From positions 62,001 to 126,000 of the forward strand of contig JOFO01000001.1 of the NCBI GenBank assembly GCA_000721275.1: 64,000 nucleotides of DNA, given 5' to 3'. The DNA comes from Microtetraspora glauca (lineage in GTDB: Bacteria; Actinomycetota; Actinomycetes; Streptomycetales; Streptomycetaceae). Position 1 is the stretch's first letter. Each line of letters starts with the position of its first letter. This document shows positions 41,010-49,586 of this stretch, piece after piece. The notes under the pieces are model-generated. The model was not told the DNA's origin and ran no database searches. It worked only from the letters and a program-made list of their open reading frames with translations. The position numbers and the translations under genes are program-made.

Positions 41010-42404
41010 GTGTCCTCATACCGGCGCCCCAACCAGGCGCTGCGCGGTTTGCTGGGAGAGGCGGGAATGAGCGCCGCGGAACTGGCCGCGCGGGTCAACG
41101 CGATCGCCGCGGAGAGCGGCCTGGTGCTGGGCTACGACAGATCCACCGTGGCCCACTGGCTGTCGGGCACACGGCCCCGGGGCGATGCCACCGCCCTGGT
41201 CGTCGAGGCACTGTCCCGGAAGCTCGGGCGCCCGGTGACCCTCGCGGACGCCGGCTTCCTCCCCGCACCGCGGGGCCGGGAGGACACGACGCCCGGAAGC
41301 GCGGCATCCTCGCGCGAGGACCGGGACGAGGACTCGGCCCGTAGCCTCGGGCAGCTGGCCACGTGGCCCACCGTCCACACCGTCGGCCGTGAAAGAACCG
41401 AACGAGGCGCTCCGTTCCGACTCGCTGCGCTGCGGCTACCTCCTTACGAACAGATCGCGACCAGCCCGCTTCCCGCAGGCGAGCCGCCGGAAGGCACACG
41501 CGTCCAGGCATCCGAGGTACAGGGCATCGAGGCCATGGCCCGCGTCTTCCACCACGTGGACATCACCTTCGGCGGGGGGCAGGGCCGACGGGCCCTCGCC
41601 GCCTACCTCGCCTCCGACGTGCGCCCCAGGCTGCACCGCCCCGCGGCTCCGACGGTACGGCGCCGCCTGCTGACCGCCACCGGCGAACTCGCCTACCTCT
41701 GCGGATTCATGCACTTCGACGACGATCTGCAGGGACTCGCCCAGAGGTACTACCTCGTAGCGCTCCGCCTCGCCGCCGAGAACGGCTCCTCTCCCGACTA
41801 CGCGGTGGCGCTGCGGGCCCTGTCCGTCCAGGCCGACACCCTGGGGCACAGGCGCGAGGCGGTGCATCTCGCGGAAAGCGCAGCCGCCTGCGTGACGGGG
41901 CCGCAGCTCCGCCGCGCGTTCGTGTACGGACAACTCGCCGTCGCCCACGCCGGTGAGGGAGCGCGGCACGAAGCGCTACGGGCCCTGGCCCACGCCGAGA
42001 CCATGATCGAGCGGGCGGGCAGCACGCAGGACACCCCGGTCGGCGCGTACCACCAGGCCTCGCTGCTGCACCAGCAGGCGGTCGTCCGCCTGCGGCTCGG
42101 TGACGAACGCGGCGCGGCGACCGCTCTGGCCGCGTCGGTCCGGCACCGGCCCGCGGACGAGCGGCGCGCACGGGCCCTCCTCCTCGCAGACCTCGCCCGC
42201 CTGCACCTGCGGGCGCGTCGGCTCACCGAGGCACTGGACGCCTGCCACCGCTTCCTCGACGCCCGTTCCGCTCTCTCGAGCAGCCGAGTGGACAGGGCCT
42301 TCACCGACATGCGCGGCCTCCTCCGCCCGTACGGCCGTCACCCCTCGGCTCGCGCTCTGCTGGACCGGGCGGCCCGTACGTCACGCGTGCGCGAGCCGCT
42401 CTGA
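41010..42404 (+). CDS. HTH-TPR transcriptional regulator
   Basis: GTG 41010 is chosen because GGAGGAGG lies 5 nt upstream. The 464-residue product has an N-terminal helix-turn-helix-like segment ('LRGLLGEAGMSAAELAARVN', 'YDRSTVAHWLSGTRPR'), an acidic linker and tetratricopeptide-like repeats over about residues 200-460. This is the layout of the large Streptomyces family of XRE/TPR regulators (NsdA-like). It is the only regulator inside the 29-42.8 kb segment and may control the acyl operon (inference). Confidence 0.82.
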   Translation: MSSYRRPNQALRGLLGEAGMSAAELAARVNAIAAESGLVLGYDRSTVAHWLSGTRPRGDATALVVEALSRKLGRPVTLADAGFLPAPRGREDTTPGSAASSREDRDEDSARSLGQLATWPTVHTVGRERTERGAPFRLAALRLPPYEQIATSPLPAGEPPEGTRVQASEVQGIEAMARVFHHVDITFGGGQGRRALAAYLASDVRPRLHRPAAPTVRRRLLTATGELAYLCGFMHFDDDLQGLAQRYYLVALRLAAENGSSPDYAVALRALSVQADTLGHRREAVHLAESAAACVTGPQLRRAFVYGQLAVAHAGEGARHEALRALAHAETMIERAGSTQDTPVGAYHQASLLHQQAVVRLRLGDERGAATALAASVRHRPADERRARALLLADLARLHLRARRLTEALDACHRFLDARSALSSSRVDRAFTDMRGLLRPYGRHPSARALLDRAARTSRVREPL

Positions 42405-42688
42405 CCCCCAGCCGGACGACGACCCACCTGGTCACGCCGCAGCGGCAGGGCCGTGTGGCGCTCGCCGTGGTACGCCTGCCTCACCAGCCGGCCGACCGGC
42501 CGGTGGTTCACACGTCCCGCCAACCGTCACGTTCCCACGCCGTCGTGTCCTGTCGGCCGTCGCACGGGCTGCGGGTGTCTGCCAGGCCGCAGAATCGACT
42601 CCTCCGGCCGAGCCGTTCAAGGCCCCGGACCCCCGAGCCGCGAAGACAGCAGCACCGCCCCGGCGCTGCGGGATCGGCCACATCAGGA

Positions 42689-42766
42689 CTATCCGAGAAA
42701 GGACAGGCGGACCTGACGGTTGACATTGTCTTTATTGGTGTCCGCCAACCTCCGCAAGGACAACCC
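42689..42766 (-). repeat. 78-nt repeat, copy B (right boundary of the 29-42.8 kb segment)
   Basis: This copy is in the same orientation as copy A at 29076. The minus strand reads RRLADTNKDNVNRQVRLSFLG then TAG, preceded in frame by GLSL with no stop (copy A has a stop there). It is 150 nt beyond the stop of the gene at 42915 and behind that gene's hairpin, so it is not part of it. Confidence 0.65.
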
Positions 42767-42797
42767 CAGCCTATCCGGATGGCAACGCACGCCGGTC

Positions 42798-42837
42798 CAG
42801 CCGTGGCCGTCACCTCGCGGGGTGACCGCCACGGCTG
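42798..42837. terminator. Hairpin terminator between convergent genes
   Basis: A 17-bp stem with one mismatch (CAGCCGTGG-C-CGTCACC against GGTGACC-G-CCACGGCTG) closes the 6-nt loop TCGCGG. It lies 78 nt beyond the stop of the minus-strand gene at 42915. Confidence 0.8.
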
Positions 42838-42914
42838 AAGCGTCCGCTCGGCATGAGGTGGCAGGCCGTTCCCAGCCCATCACGTCGGCGTCACGGCTTC
42901 CTTGCCGGCCCGGA

Positions 42915-43910
42915 TCACGAGTCGTAGCGTTCGGTCACCACCATCGCCGTCCCGGCGAGTACCGCTCCCGCGGGCGCCTCAGCCCACTCGGCGAGCAGCA
43001 GCGGCTTCTCGTCCACGGACTTCAGCAAGTGAGCGATCTCCTCGGCGGTCGGCGCGACAGGAAGGGCGCAGCCGACCACGGCGTGGCCTGTCGCGCTGGT
43101 GTGGTTCCCGGGCTCCTCCTCGGGATCGTCCGGCACCCAACGCCCGACCTCGATCTCCCACGAAGCCTCGTCGTCGCCCGGTTCCGGCGCTTCGATCGTC
43201 AGGTAGAAGCCGTCGGAGTCGTACGGCTCCACGAAGAGGCGACAGCTGGGGTCGTCGAGTGAAGCCCACACGTCGCCGCCCTGGGAGTGCGCGGTGACCA
43301 GCACCCGGAGGGCGGCGACCGCCTTCTCCCGTTCCTCCGAGGTGAATCCCGACTCACGTCGGTCGAGCTGCTCGCGCGTCTTGTCGCTCAGCGTGTCCAG
43401 TCCGTCGTCGTACTTCACGAAGGGGTGCCCGAACTCCCAGCAGCGCTCGGTCTCCGGATCCTCCTCCGAGGAAGTTCCCGAGAAGTCCGCGAGTCCTGCC
43501 TGCAACCCGTGCTTATCTGCCTCCAGTTCGGATCGGATCGCCCTGCTGACCGTGTCGGGGAGAGCCGCCACTGCATTTTCCAGGTCGGCGAGCGCTTGGT
43601 GAAGCCGCAGGCAGACGTACTCGTACCACAGACTGTGCGCGCCGCCGAGAAGAGCGGTGCGGGCGGCAGGGTCGGTCAGCGCGGCGAGGTGCGTGCGCGG
43701 GTAGTAGCCCACACGCCGTTCCCGGCGGTCGTGGATGCTGACAGGGACGGTGGCGAAGGCGGAGATCCGATTGAGGGCGTCGACGACCGGAACCGCGAGG
43801 CGAGGCTCGGCAAGACTCGTTACGGTCTTGGACACGACGCCGTCGGGACCCTGGTAGGTCGCCAGGATCTGGGTTTTTCCACGGGTGGCGTGCTGAGAGT
43901 AGATGGTCAA
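42915..43910 (-). CDS. Hypothetical protein, acidic
   Basis: I do not recognise this protein. The frame gives 331 residues from a TTG codon (43910) behind AAAGGCG; no ATG or GTG nearby has a better site, so the start is uncertain. The product is soluble and acidic. It opens with a beta-strand-like segment 'GKTQILATYQGPDG', has a helical middle ('RLHQALADLENAVAALPDTV'), a charged 'EREKAVAALRVLV' helix, and an Asp/Glu/Trp-rich C-terminal half with 'WEIEVGRWVPDDPEEE'. Its neighbours are nuclease-like genes, but nothing in it suggests a nuclease. Confidence 0.6.
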   Translation of the reverse strand: MTIYSQHATRGKTQILATYQGPDGVVSKTVTSLAEPRLAVPVVDALNRISAFATVPVSIHDRRERRVGYYPRTHLAALTDPAARTALLGGAHSLWYEYVCLRLHQALADLENAVAALPDTVSRAIRSELEADKHGLQAGLADFSGTSSEEDPETERCWEFGHPFVKYDDGLDTLSDKTREQLDRRESGFTSEEREKAVAALRVLVTAHSQGGDVWASLDDPSCRLFVEPYDSDGFYLTIEAPEPGDDEASWEIEVGRWVPDDPEEEPGNHTSATGHAVVGCALPVAPTAEEIAHLLKSVDEKPLLLAEWAEAPAGAVLAGTAMVVTERYDS

Positions 43911-44190
43911 GGAAACGCCTTTCGGCTGTCCGGCACACGACGGCCGGACAGAACAGGTGCACAGGAAGCGGGAAGGAGGTGGTGGCGAGGGCGCTTTCCG
44001 ACGCTCCGTACCTCAAGACGACTGGAGGTGGCCCAGGTACCGTCCCAGGCTCCATTCCTGCCCGCAGGCTAGCGCATACCCTGCGCGCCGCGAGCAGATA
44101 CTCTCCCCGCTCGGACGCAAGGACGGGTGACTGGCCAAACCGCGTCGCAACCGGACTCGATGACGCCGCCTGCGGATTGAGACAGGCGTG

Positions 44191-44955
44191 TCAGTAGCGA
44201 CGCGCGTCGGACAGTGCGGCGGCGGCACTGCGAACCTCGTCGGCAGCTGAATCGAGTTGCGTTGGCAGATCTGCCAGCCGGGCCAGACTGTTCGCAGCCG
44301 CTGCCAGGAGAGGCGCACTGTCTTGAAGGTGTCGCAGACCGTCACTCGCCTCGCGGAGCCAGGGAGCGTTGTCCTGCAAGTGACCGAGCCCTTGGCTTGC
44401 CTGGTACAGCATCCAGGCCGCGTCCTGGGACACGGGACGCATGCCACGCAGTTCGTCCAGATCCGAGCGGAGCAGGCTCACCAGCGAAGCCAGCTCTGGC
44501 ATGCGTTCCGCGATCGCCCCGAGGAGCGGGCCAAGCCGCTCGACGTACGCTTCCTGCGCCTCATGGATCATCTCGACCAGCCGCCGCTCCGTGAGCCCCG
44601 TAAGACCCGCAAGCGCCTCCTGCCCATCCGCTTCACGCTCGGCTTTCCACTCTTCAAGCAGCGCAACTGTGTACCGCTCACCCTCCGCTCCGTCGACCCG
44701 TTTGTGGTGGACGTTGCACAACAGAATCAGATTGGCAAAGCTGTTCCGCTGGTCCACCGTCCAGGTCGGGTCGAACCGCTTACCGTCCGGCTTCAAGGCG
44801 CGGATGTGGGCGATGTCCAGGTTCATCACCGGTTCCCCGTCAATCATCCGCACAGTCGGGGCCCCACAGCGTGGCGCGTAGCAGCCGCCACGAGCCAGTG
44901 TCATCAACGCCGCCACAGTGGCATTGCTGTAGTTCCGGCGGACCTTTTCTCCCAT
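44191..44955 (-). CDS. HNH-endonuclease-like protein with helical C-terminus
   Basis: ATG 44955 follows GAGGA by 6 nt; an upstream ATG (44973) is possible. The 254-residue product has an HNH/zinc module: Cys pair in CYAPRCGAP, 'LDIAHIRALKPDGKRFD' and 'NLILLCNVHHKRVDG', i.e. C..C...H...N..C..HH. The C-terminal half is a long amphipathic helical region ('LVEMIHEAQEAYVERLGPL', 'LASLVSLLRSDLDELRG') that may form a coiled coil. It could be a DNA nuclease in defence or mobile-element biology. Neighbouring genes are also accessory. Confidence 0.78.
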   Translation of the reverse strand: MGEKVRRNYSNATVAALMTLARGGCYAPRCGAPTVRMIDGEPVMNLDIAHIRALKPDGKRFDPTWTVDQRNSFANLILLCNVHHKRVDGAEGERYTVALLEEWKAEREADGQEALAGLTGLTERRLVEMIHEAQEAYVERLGPLLGAIAERMPELASLVSLLRSDLDELRGMRPVSQDAAWMLYQASQGLGHLQDNAPWLREASDGLRHLQDSAPLLAAAANSLARLADLPTQLDSAADEVRSAAAALSDARRY

Positions 44956-45257
44956 GGCCGTCCTCATCCTCATCGAGCGACATCACCCAGCAACGTAGCG
45001 ACCACCACTGACAAACGCCCCGACCTACGCAACACCGCAAGGCCATCCTCGGCAGCGTCGCCGAGTCCCACACTTGGCGGCCTGGTTGCGGGCGGCCGGA
45101 TTGCCCACGACGGCGATGTGCACGTCGCGTCCGGTCAGCCCGCCGCCGATGCCGGCTGCGTACGACGCCGGACCGCGCCCGCAAAGACACTCGTACGCGC
45201 AGCTCGGCCGAACACTCTTCCGCCACCGCTGCCCACTGTCAGTGCCCAGGTCTATCG
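44956..45257. other. Gap between HNH gene and transposase remnant
   Basis: These 302 bases hold only fragments. A minus-strand stretch 'GGGLTGRDVHIAVVGNPAARN' hints at decayed coding sequence, possibly further transposase debris, but has no usable start and is not called. Confidence 0.4.
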
Positions 45258-45771
45258 TCATGCGTGACGGTTCGAGAATATGACGGCGTCATGCGTCAGC
45301 TGCTGCCGTAACGCGGGTGCGCGGGGATCGGAGTGAACGTGGCGGGTGGGGGCGGTGGCCGGCTGGAGTCGGACGACCTGGTGCAGGATCGGGAGATCGA
45401 GGACGGGCGAGGCGACTGAGCACGGTGTCTTTGGCGAACCGCTTGCGGGGCTGGAGGGCCAGCAGGGGGCCGAGGTGGTTGATGACTCGGCCGGCCGTCG
45501 ACTTCGAGACACCAAACAGCGGAGCGAGCTGCCGCAACGTCAGGTTGGTTCGCCAGTAGGCCGTGACCAGCAGCACTCGGTCTTCCAGAGGCAGGCTCCA
45601 CGGCCGCCCTTGGTGGACCGCATCTGCTCCAAGGCGCCGGAGCATGGTCAGCAGTTTGCCGAAGCAGCGGGGGCTCAGCCCCGCGAACGGGGTTATCCAG
45701 GACGGCTCCGATGCCGTGATCACACTCGCCACGTCATGATCATCGCGCAGGCCGGCCTCATGCCGAGACAT
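45258..45771 (-). pseudogene. Truncated IS5-family transposase remnant (IS112-like N-terminus)
   Basis: ATG 45771 begins MSRHEAGLRDD. The product then has the helix-turn-helix N-terminus of a Streptomyces IS112-type transposase: SWITPFAGLSPRCFGKLLTM, 'GRPWSLPLEDRVLLVTAYW' and 'LTLRQLAPLFGVSKSTAGRV', up to RKRFAKDTVL. In functional relatives the DDE core starts right there (VDGTLVPTRDHT), but here the frame runs into unrelated sequence and shifts. The DDE domain is missing, so it is inactive. It marks past insertion activity in this accessory stretch. Confidence 0.75.
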
Positions 45772-45826
45772 TCCCACAGCTACGCTGCTGGGGGCAGTCC
45801 ACAGTGAGCAAGACCCGGGGGGAACC

Positions 45827-46378
45827 GTGAACCGACCTCTGCTGTTCCTCGACGTGGACGGGCCGCTCAACCCCTATGCGGCCAAGCCGGAGAGGCGTCC
45901 CGACGGCTACACCACACTCCGAGTTCCGCGGAACGATGCCCATGAGGACGACAGGGGCCTTGCGTCCCGACGGCGCCCCCTGCGGGTCTGGCTCAACCCG
46001 GAGCACGGACGAATCCTGCTCCGGCTCGGCTTCGAGCTGTGCTGGGCCACCACATGGATGGACGACGCGAACCGGTGGATCGCACCGGTCCTGGGCCTTC
46101 CGGAACTTCCCTTTGTGGACTTCGGCGACGCCTTGTTCCAAGAGCGCCCTGATGGAGTCCACTGGAAGACCGGACCGTTGGTGAGCTACGCAGGCGGCCG
46201 TCCCTTCGCCTGGGTGGACGACGAGCAGAGCGAGCTGGATCAGACCTACGTGACCGCCCACCACCAAGGACCTGGGCTCCTCCACCACGTCAACCCGCGG
46301 ATCGGCCTACGCGAGAACGACTTCCACACGCTCGCCGACTTCGCCCAGTCCCTGGACACCTCACGAACCACCGGCTGA
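45827..46378 (+). CDS. HAD-superfamily protein of RNA-repair type (HAD_SAK-like)
   Basis: The 183-residue product starts at GTG 45827 behind GGGGGGAA. The HAD nucleophile motif is FLDVDGPLNP at the extreme N-terminus. Later blocks 'HGRILLRLGFELCWATTWMD' and 'PFAWVDDEQSELDQ' (second Asp pair) match the HAD domain found in Swiss-army-knife RNA repair proteins. It probably has phosphatase or nucleotidase activity in the cytoplasm. Its last 133 nt overlap the 3' end of the convergent nuclease-like gene. Confidence 0.75.
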   Translation: MNRPLLFLDVDGPLNPYAAKPERRPDGYTTLRVPRNDAHEDDRGLASRRRPLRVWLNPEHGRILLRLGFELCWATTWMDDANRWIAPVLGLPELPFVDFGDALFQERPDGVHWKTGPLVSYAGGRPFAWVDDEQSELDQTYVTAHHQGPGLLHHVNPRIGLRENDFHTLADFAQSLDTSRTTG

Positions 46379-47319
46379 GCACCTCGCCAGTTCGGCAGGC
46401 AGCTCCGCACTCGCAACCGAGATCTTTGCGGGACAGCCCTTAGCTCGTAAGCGCCTTCCTCACCCAGCGGCGACAGCGTCCACTCCGCCGAACCGCCACT
46501 GCCGCGTCGTCGAATGCGCACTGCATGGTCGGGCTGGGCATCCGCGTACGTCGTAAACGCCAGATGATCACTAGCAGCCAGCGGCAGGATGAACGGCGCC
46601 GACGGGAAACCCAGCAGCAACTCGGCACCGCTGTTCTGCTGGAGCGCGGCTGCGAAGCCAGCGATCGCCACCGCAGCCTCATCCCTGAACCTGCCAGACG
46701 CCGGCGCCGCCGTCGGTAGCAGTCCCGCAGACGCAGTCCAGGTCCCCAGCTCCTTGCGCAGTTCCGTACGCACCCACGTCACCGGGAATGTCCCGGACGC
46801 CCCAAGGTGAAACTGTGCCTGCTCCAGCGTCCACGCAGTGGTTCCGATCGCCCCGAGCAGCCACGCGAACGAGGCACCGGACAGATCCACCAGCGAGATC
46901 TGGTGCGCCAAGGCGTATTTCTGGGCGTCCGCCGTGAACCCACTCGTCGAAAACAGGGCGTACGCGTACTGATACCGCTGCCGCGGCCTTCTGCCGGCGT
47001 GCACCATGAAGTTCTCGTTCACGTCGTGCAGCACGCCGTGAGCGTTACGCACGATCTCCAGTCCGCAGCGCTCCTGGTAGAACTTCGCCTCCAGGAACAG
47101 CCGCACCGGCATCGAGAATGCCGGCGTGAACGCGAACTCCCCCAGTGCGTCCACCTGATGCAGCGCGCCCCGGCCCCGCACCCGAAGTGTGTTCCCGTCG
47201 GTCACCAGTTCCTCGGGATCTTGGCTCTCATGCACCAGCAGGCGATAGCCGGAAGAGCGCAGAAGCCAGGCCAGCGCTTCCTCCAACAAATATCCCCGCA
47301 GCGCGGCGCCCTTGACCAT
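46246..47319 (-). CDS. Predicted PD-(D/E)XK restriction-type nuclease
   Basis: ATG 47319 follows GGGGG; TTG 47325 is upstream in frame. The 357-residue product has an N-terminal nuclease-like core: 'LLEEALAWLLRSSGYRLL', then Asp in LHQVDALGEF and LFLEAKFYQ, an Asp...Glu-x-Lys arrangement typical of Mrr/restriction-endonuclease-like folds. A middle region ('QRYQYAYALFSTSGFTADAQ') follows, as in type IV-like proteins. The last 44 codons overlap the opposing HAD gene and look like readthrough of its antisense. Substrate unknown. Confidence 0.65.
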   Translation of the reverse strand: MVKGAALRGYLLEEALAWLLRSSGYRLLVHESQDPEELVTDGNTLRVRGRGALHQVDALGEFAFTPAFSMPVRLFLEAKFYQERCGLEIVRNAHGVLHDVNENFMVHAGRRPRQRYQYAYALFSTSGFTADAQKYALAHQISLVDLSGASFAWLLGAIGTTAWTLEQAQFHLGASGTFPVTWVRTELRKELGTWTASAGLLPTAAPASGRFRDEAAVAIAGFAAALQQNSGAELLLGFPSAPFILPLAASDHLAFTTYADAQPDHAVRIRRRGSGGSAEWTLSPLGEEGAYELRAVPQRSRLRVRSCLPNWRGAQPVVREVSRDWAKSASVWKSFSRRPIRGLTWWRSPGPWWWAVT

Positions 47320-47498
47320 GGTCAACCCCCTACATCACCAAGCAGGCCCCGCTTGATCATCTCATGGCCCACTCGGCAGACGCCCGACACGCTAACCACC
47401 TGGCCTTCGGCCAGCATCCCACCTACCGATACCCAGCGGCGGAATAGCCGGAGCCACCCGTTGATTGGTCTTTGCAGAGATCACGGGAGGGGGCGTCG

Positions 47499-48346
47499 GT
47501 GGCCGAGCTGATGTTGTTCCGGCAGGACGCGGACGGGCGGGACGTGGAGTTGTCCGGGGCGACGGTGGCGCTGGAGGTGGAGCTGCAGCGGCGGGTCGAG
47601 GCCGGGCTGGAGCAGATGCTCGGGATCCGGTTCCTGGCGTCGGAGTACGCGACCGGGCCGTGGCATCGGGGGCGGATCGACACGCTCGGGCTGGATGAGA
47701 ATGGCAGTCCGGTGGTGATCGAGTTCAAGAAGGGCTCCGACAGCGGGGTGCTGTCGCAGGCGGTCTCGTACATGGCGTGGCTGGAGTCGGCGCAGCACGA
47801 GTTCGAGGCGCTCGTCCGGAAGGTGCTGGGCGCGGAGGCGGCCGAGTCCGTCGACTGGCGGCGTCCACGGATGGTCTGTATCGCGGCCGGCTTCTCGCAC
47901 CACGATCGGGTGGCCGTGCAGCGGGTGCCCGAGCGGATCGACCTGGTGCGCTACCGCGTCTTCGAGGGCGGGCTGCTGAGCCTGCTGTTGGTGGACTCCT
48001 CGCTCGGCGTGCCGAGCGCGGCGCCCCGGCGGAGCCGCGCTCGGGACGCGGGGGCCGAGGACGCTGCGGTGGCCCCGGCGGCTCCGGCGCCGGCGGGCGC
48101 CGGTCTTGTTCCGGATTGCCTTCAGGATCTGTTCGCGGAGGTGGACGAGGCGCTGACGGCGTGGGGCGAGGTCGAGGTGGTGCCCCTCAAGCACTACGTC
48201 GCCTACCGGCGGCTGGTGAACGTGGCCTCGGTCGTGTTCCGTCCGAAGCACGAGGTGATCCTGGTCTATCTCAGACTCGACCCGGACACGGTCGTGCTGG
48301 AGGAGGGCTTCACCCGGGACATGCGCAGTATCGGGCACCACCCCGG
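47499..48346 (+). pseudogene. 3'-truncated NucS/DUF5655-like nuclease gene
   Basis: GTG 47499 follows GGGAGGGGG. The product has a PD-(D/E)XK core of the NucS/DUF91 sort (RIDTLGLDENGSPVVIEFKK) followed by 'SYMAWLESAQHEFEALVRKV' and a C-terminal DUF5655-like part ('AWGEVEVVPLKHYVAYRRLV', 'EEGFTRDMRSIGHH'). In relatives about 20-25 more residues follow GHH and end the protein. Here the homology stops near 48346 and the frame continues as non-homologous sequence through ssuD to 49292. The gene has probably lost its 3' end by recombination. Confidence 0.6.
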
Positions 48347-48375
48347 CGCGCTCCTACGGAAAGGACGACTGACCC

Positions 48376-49542
48376 ATGACGGTCCACCTGCACTGGTTCC
48401 TGCCCACCGGCGGCGACGGGCGCACCCTCGTCGACCGGCACGCCTACACCGACGGCGGGATCACCCGGAACCGCGCGGGCGCGGTCGCCGGGGTCCGCGC
48501 CCCCGACATCGAGTACCTGGCGCAGATCGCCAAGGCGGCCGAACGGCTCGGCTTCGAGGCGGTGCTGACGCCGACCGGCACGTGGTGCGAGGACGCCTGG
48601 CTGACGACGGTCGCACTCGCGCAGCACACCGAGCGGCTGAAGTTCCTGGTGGCGTTCCGGCCGGGGGTGCTGTCCCCGGTGCTGGCCGCGCAGATGGCCG
48701 CGACCTACCAGCGGATCACCCGCGGCCGGCTGCTGCTCAACGTGGTGACCGGCGGCGACTCCGTCGAGCAGCGGCGGTTCGGCGACCACCTCGGCCACGA
48801 CCAGCGGTACGCGCGGACCGCCGAGTTCCTGTCGGTCGTCCGGGGCGTGTGGAGCGGGCGGCCGTACGACTTCCAGGGCGAGCACTACCAGGTGGAGGGC
48901 GGGCTCACCGCGCTGCCGCCGGACCCGCTGCCCGAGCTGTTCTTCGGCGGTTCCTCGGCGGCGGCCGGTCCGGTCGCGGCGGAGCACGCGGACGTCTACC
49001 TGACGTGGGGCGAGCCGCCGTGGCAGGTGAAGGAGAAGATCGACTGGATCCGGCGGCTCGCGGAGGAACGCGGCCGGACCGTCCGCTTCGGCATCCGGCT
49101 GCACACCATCTCGCGCGACAGCTCCCGCGAGGCGTGGGCGGCGGCCGAGCGGCTGCTCGCCGACCTGGACGCGGAGACGGTGGCGGCGGCCCAGGCACTG
49201 CTGGGCCGCAGCGAGTCGGTGGGCCAGCAGCGGATGCTCGCCCTGCACGGGGGCGGGTCGCTGGACCGGGACCGGCTGGAGATCGCGCCTAACCTGTGGG
49301 CCGGCGTAGGGCTGGTGCGGGGCGGGGCCGGCACGGCACTCGTCGGCAGCCACGCGGACGTGGCCGACCGCATCGAGGAGTACCACGACCTGGGCGTGGA
49401 TCACTTCGTGCTGTCCGGCTACCCGCACCTGGAGGAGGCGTACTGGTTCGGCGAGGGCGTCACCCCGCTGCTCGCGGAGCGCGGCCTGCTGGGCACCCTG
49501 CCGGCGTCGCCGCTGCTGGCGGGCGTCGGTGGCGGGCGCTAG
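48376..49542 (+). CDS. ssuD: FMNH2-dependent alkanesulfonate monooxygenase
   Basis: The 388-residue product is a full-length SsuD-type luciferase-like monooxygenase: 'LHWFLPTGGDGR' start, 'ERLGFEAVLTPTGTWCEDAW', RGRLLLNVVTGGD, 'GEHYQVEGGLTALPP' and 'LPELFFGGSSAAAGPVAAEHADVYL'. It releases sulfite from alkanesulfonates using reduced flavin supplied by a partner reductase (none nearby). GGAAAGGA precedes the ATG. The stop codon TAG is made of the 2-bp target site TA plus the first G of the IS that follows. The original stop is regenerated at the far end of the IS. Confidence 0.93.
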   Translation: MTVHLHWFLPTGGDGRTLVDRHAYTDGGITRNRAGAVAGVRAPDIEYLAQIAKAAERLGFEAVLTPTGTWCEDAWLTTVALAQHTERLKFLVAFRPGVLSPVLAAQMAATYQRITRGRLLLNVVTGGDSVEQRRFGDHLGHDQRYARTAEFLSVVRGVWSGRPYDFQGEHYQVEGGLTALPPDPLPELFFGGSSAAAGPVAAEHADVYLTWGEPPWQVKEKIDWIRRLAEERGRTVRFGIRLHTISRDSSREAWAAAERLLADLDAETVAAAQALLGRSESVGQQRMLALHGGGSLDRDRLEIAPNLWAGVGLVRGGAGTALVGSHADVADRIEEYHDLGVDHFVLSGYPHLEEAYWFGEGVTPLLAERGLLGTLPASPLLAGVGGGR

Positions 49543-49586
49543 GGTCTGTTGCGAAAGTTGATCTTGTTCGTTGATGATCACCTGTC

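Larger units (their letters stand above)
42405..42914. other. Intergenic region with repeat copy B and a terminator
   Basis: The 510 bases between convergent genes contain repeat copy B and a strong hairpin, described separately. The remaining sequence holds only shadow frames and shows nothing I can support. Confidence 0.55.

Noticed and set aside
42689..42883. A 64-codon minus-strand gene containing repeat copy B
   Set aside because: Its upstream half runs through the terminator hairpin, has no ribosome site and is not shared with copy A; only the last 21 codons are conserved.
48346..49292. Extension of the NucS-like frame to a 600-residue fusion protein
   Set aside because: After ...GHH the translation is Arg/Ala/Gly-rich and out of frame with ssuD, so it is readthrough and not a fused domain.
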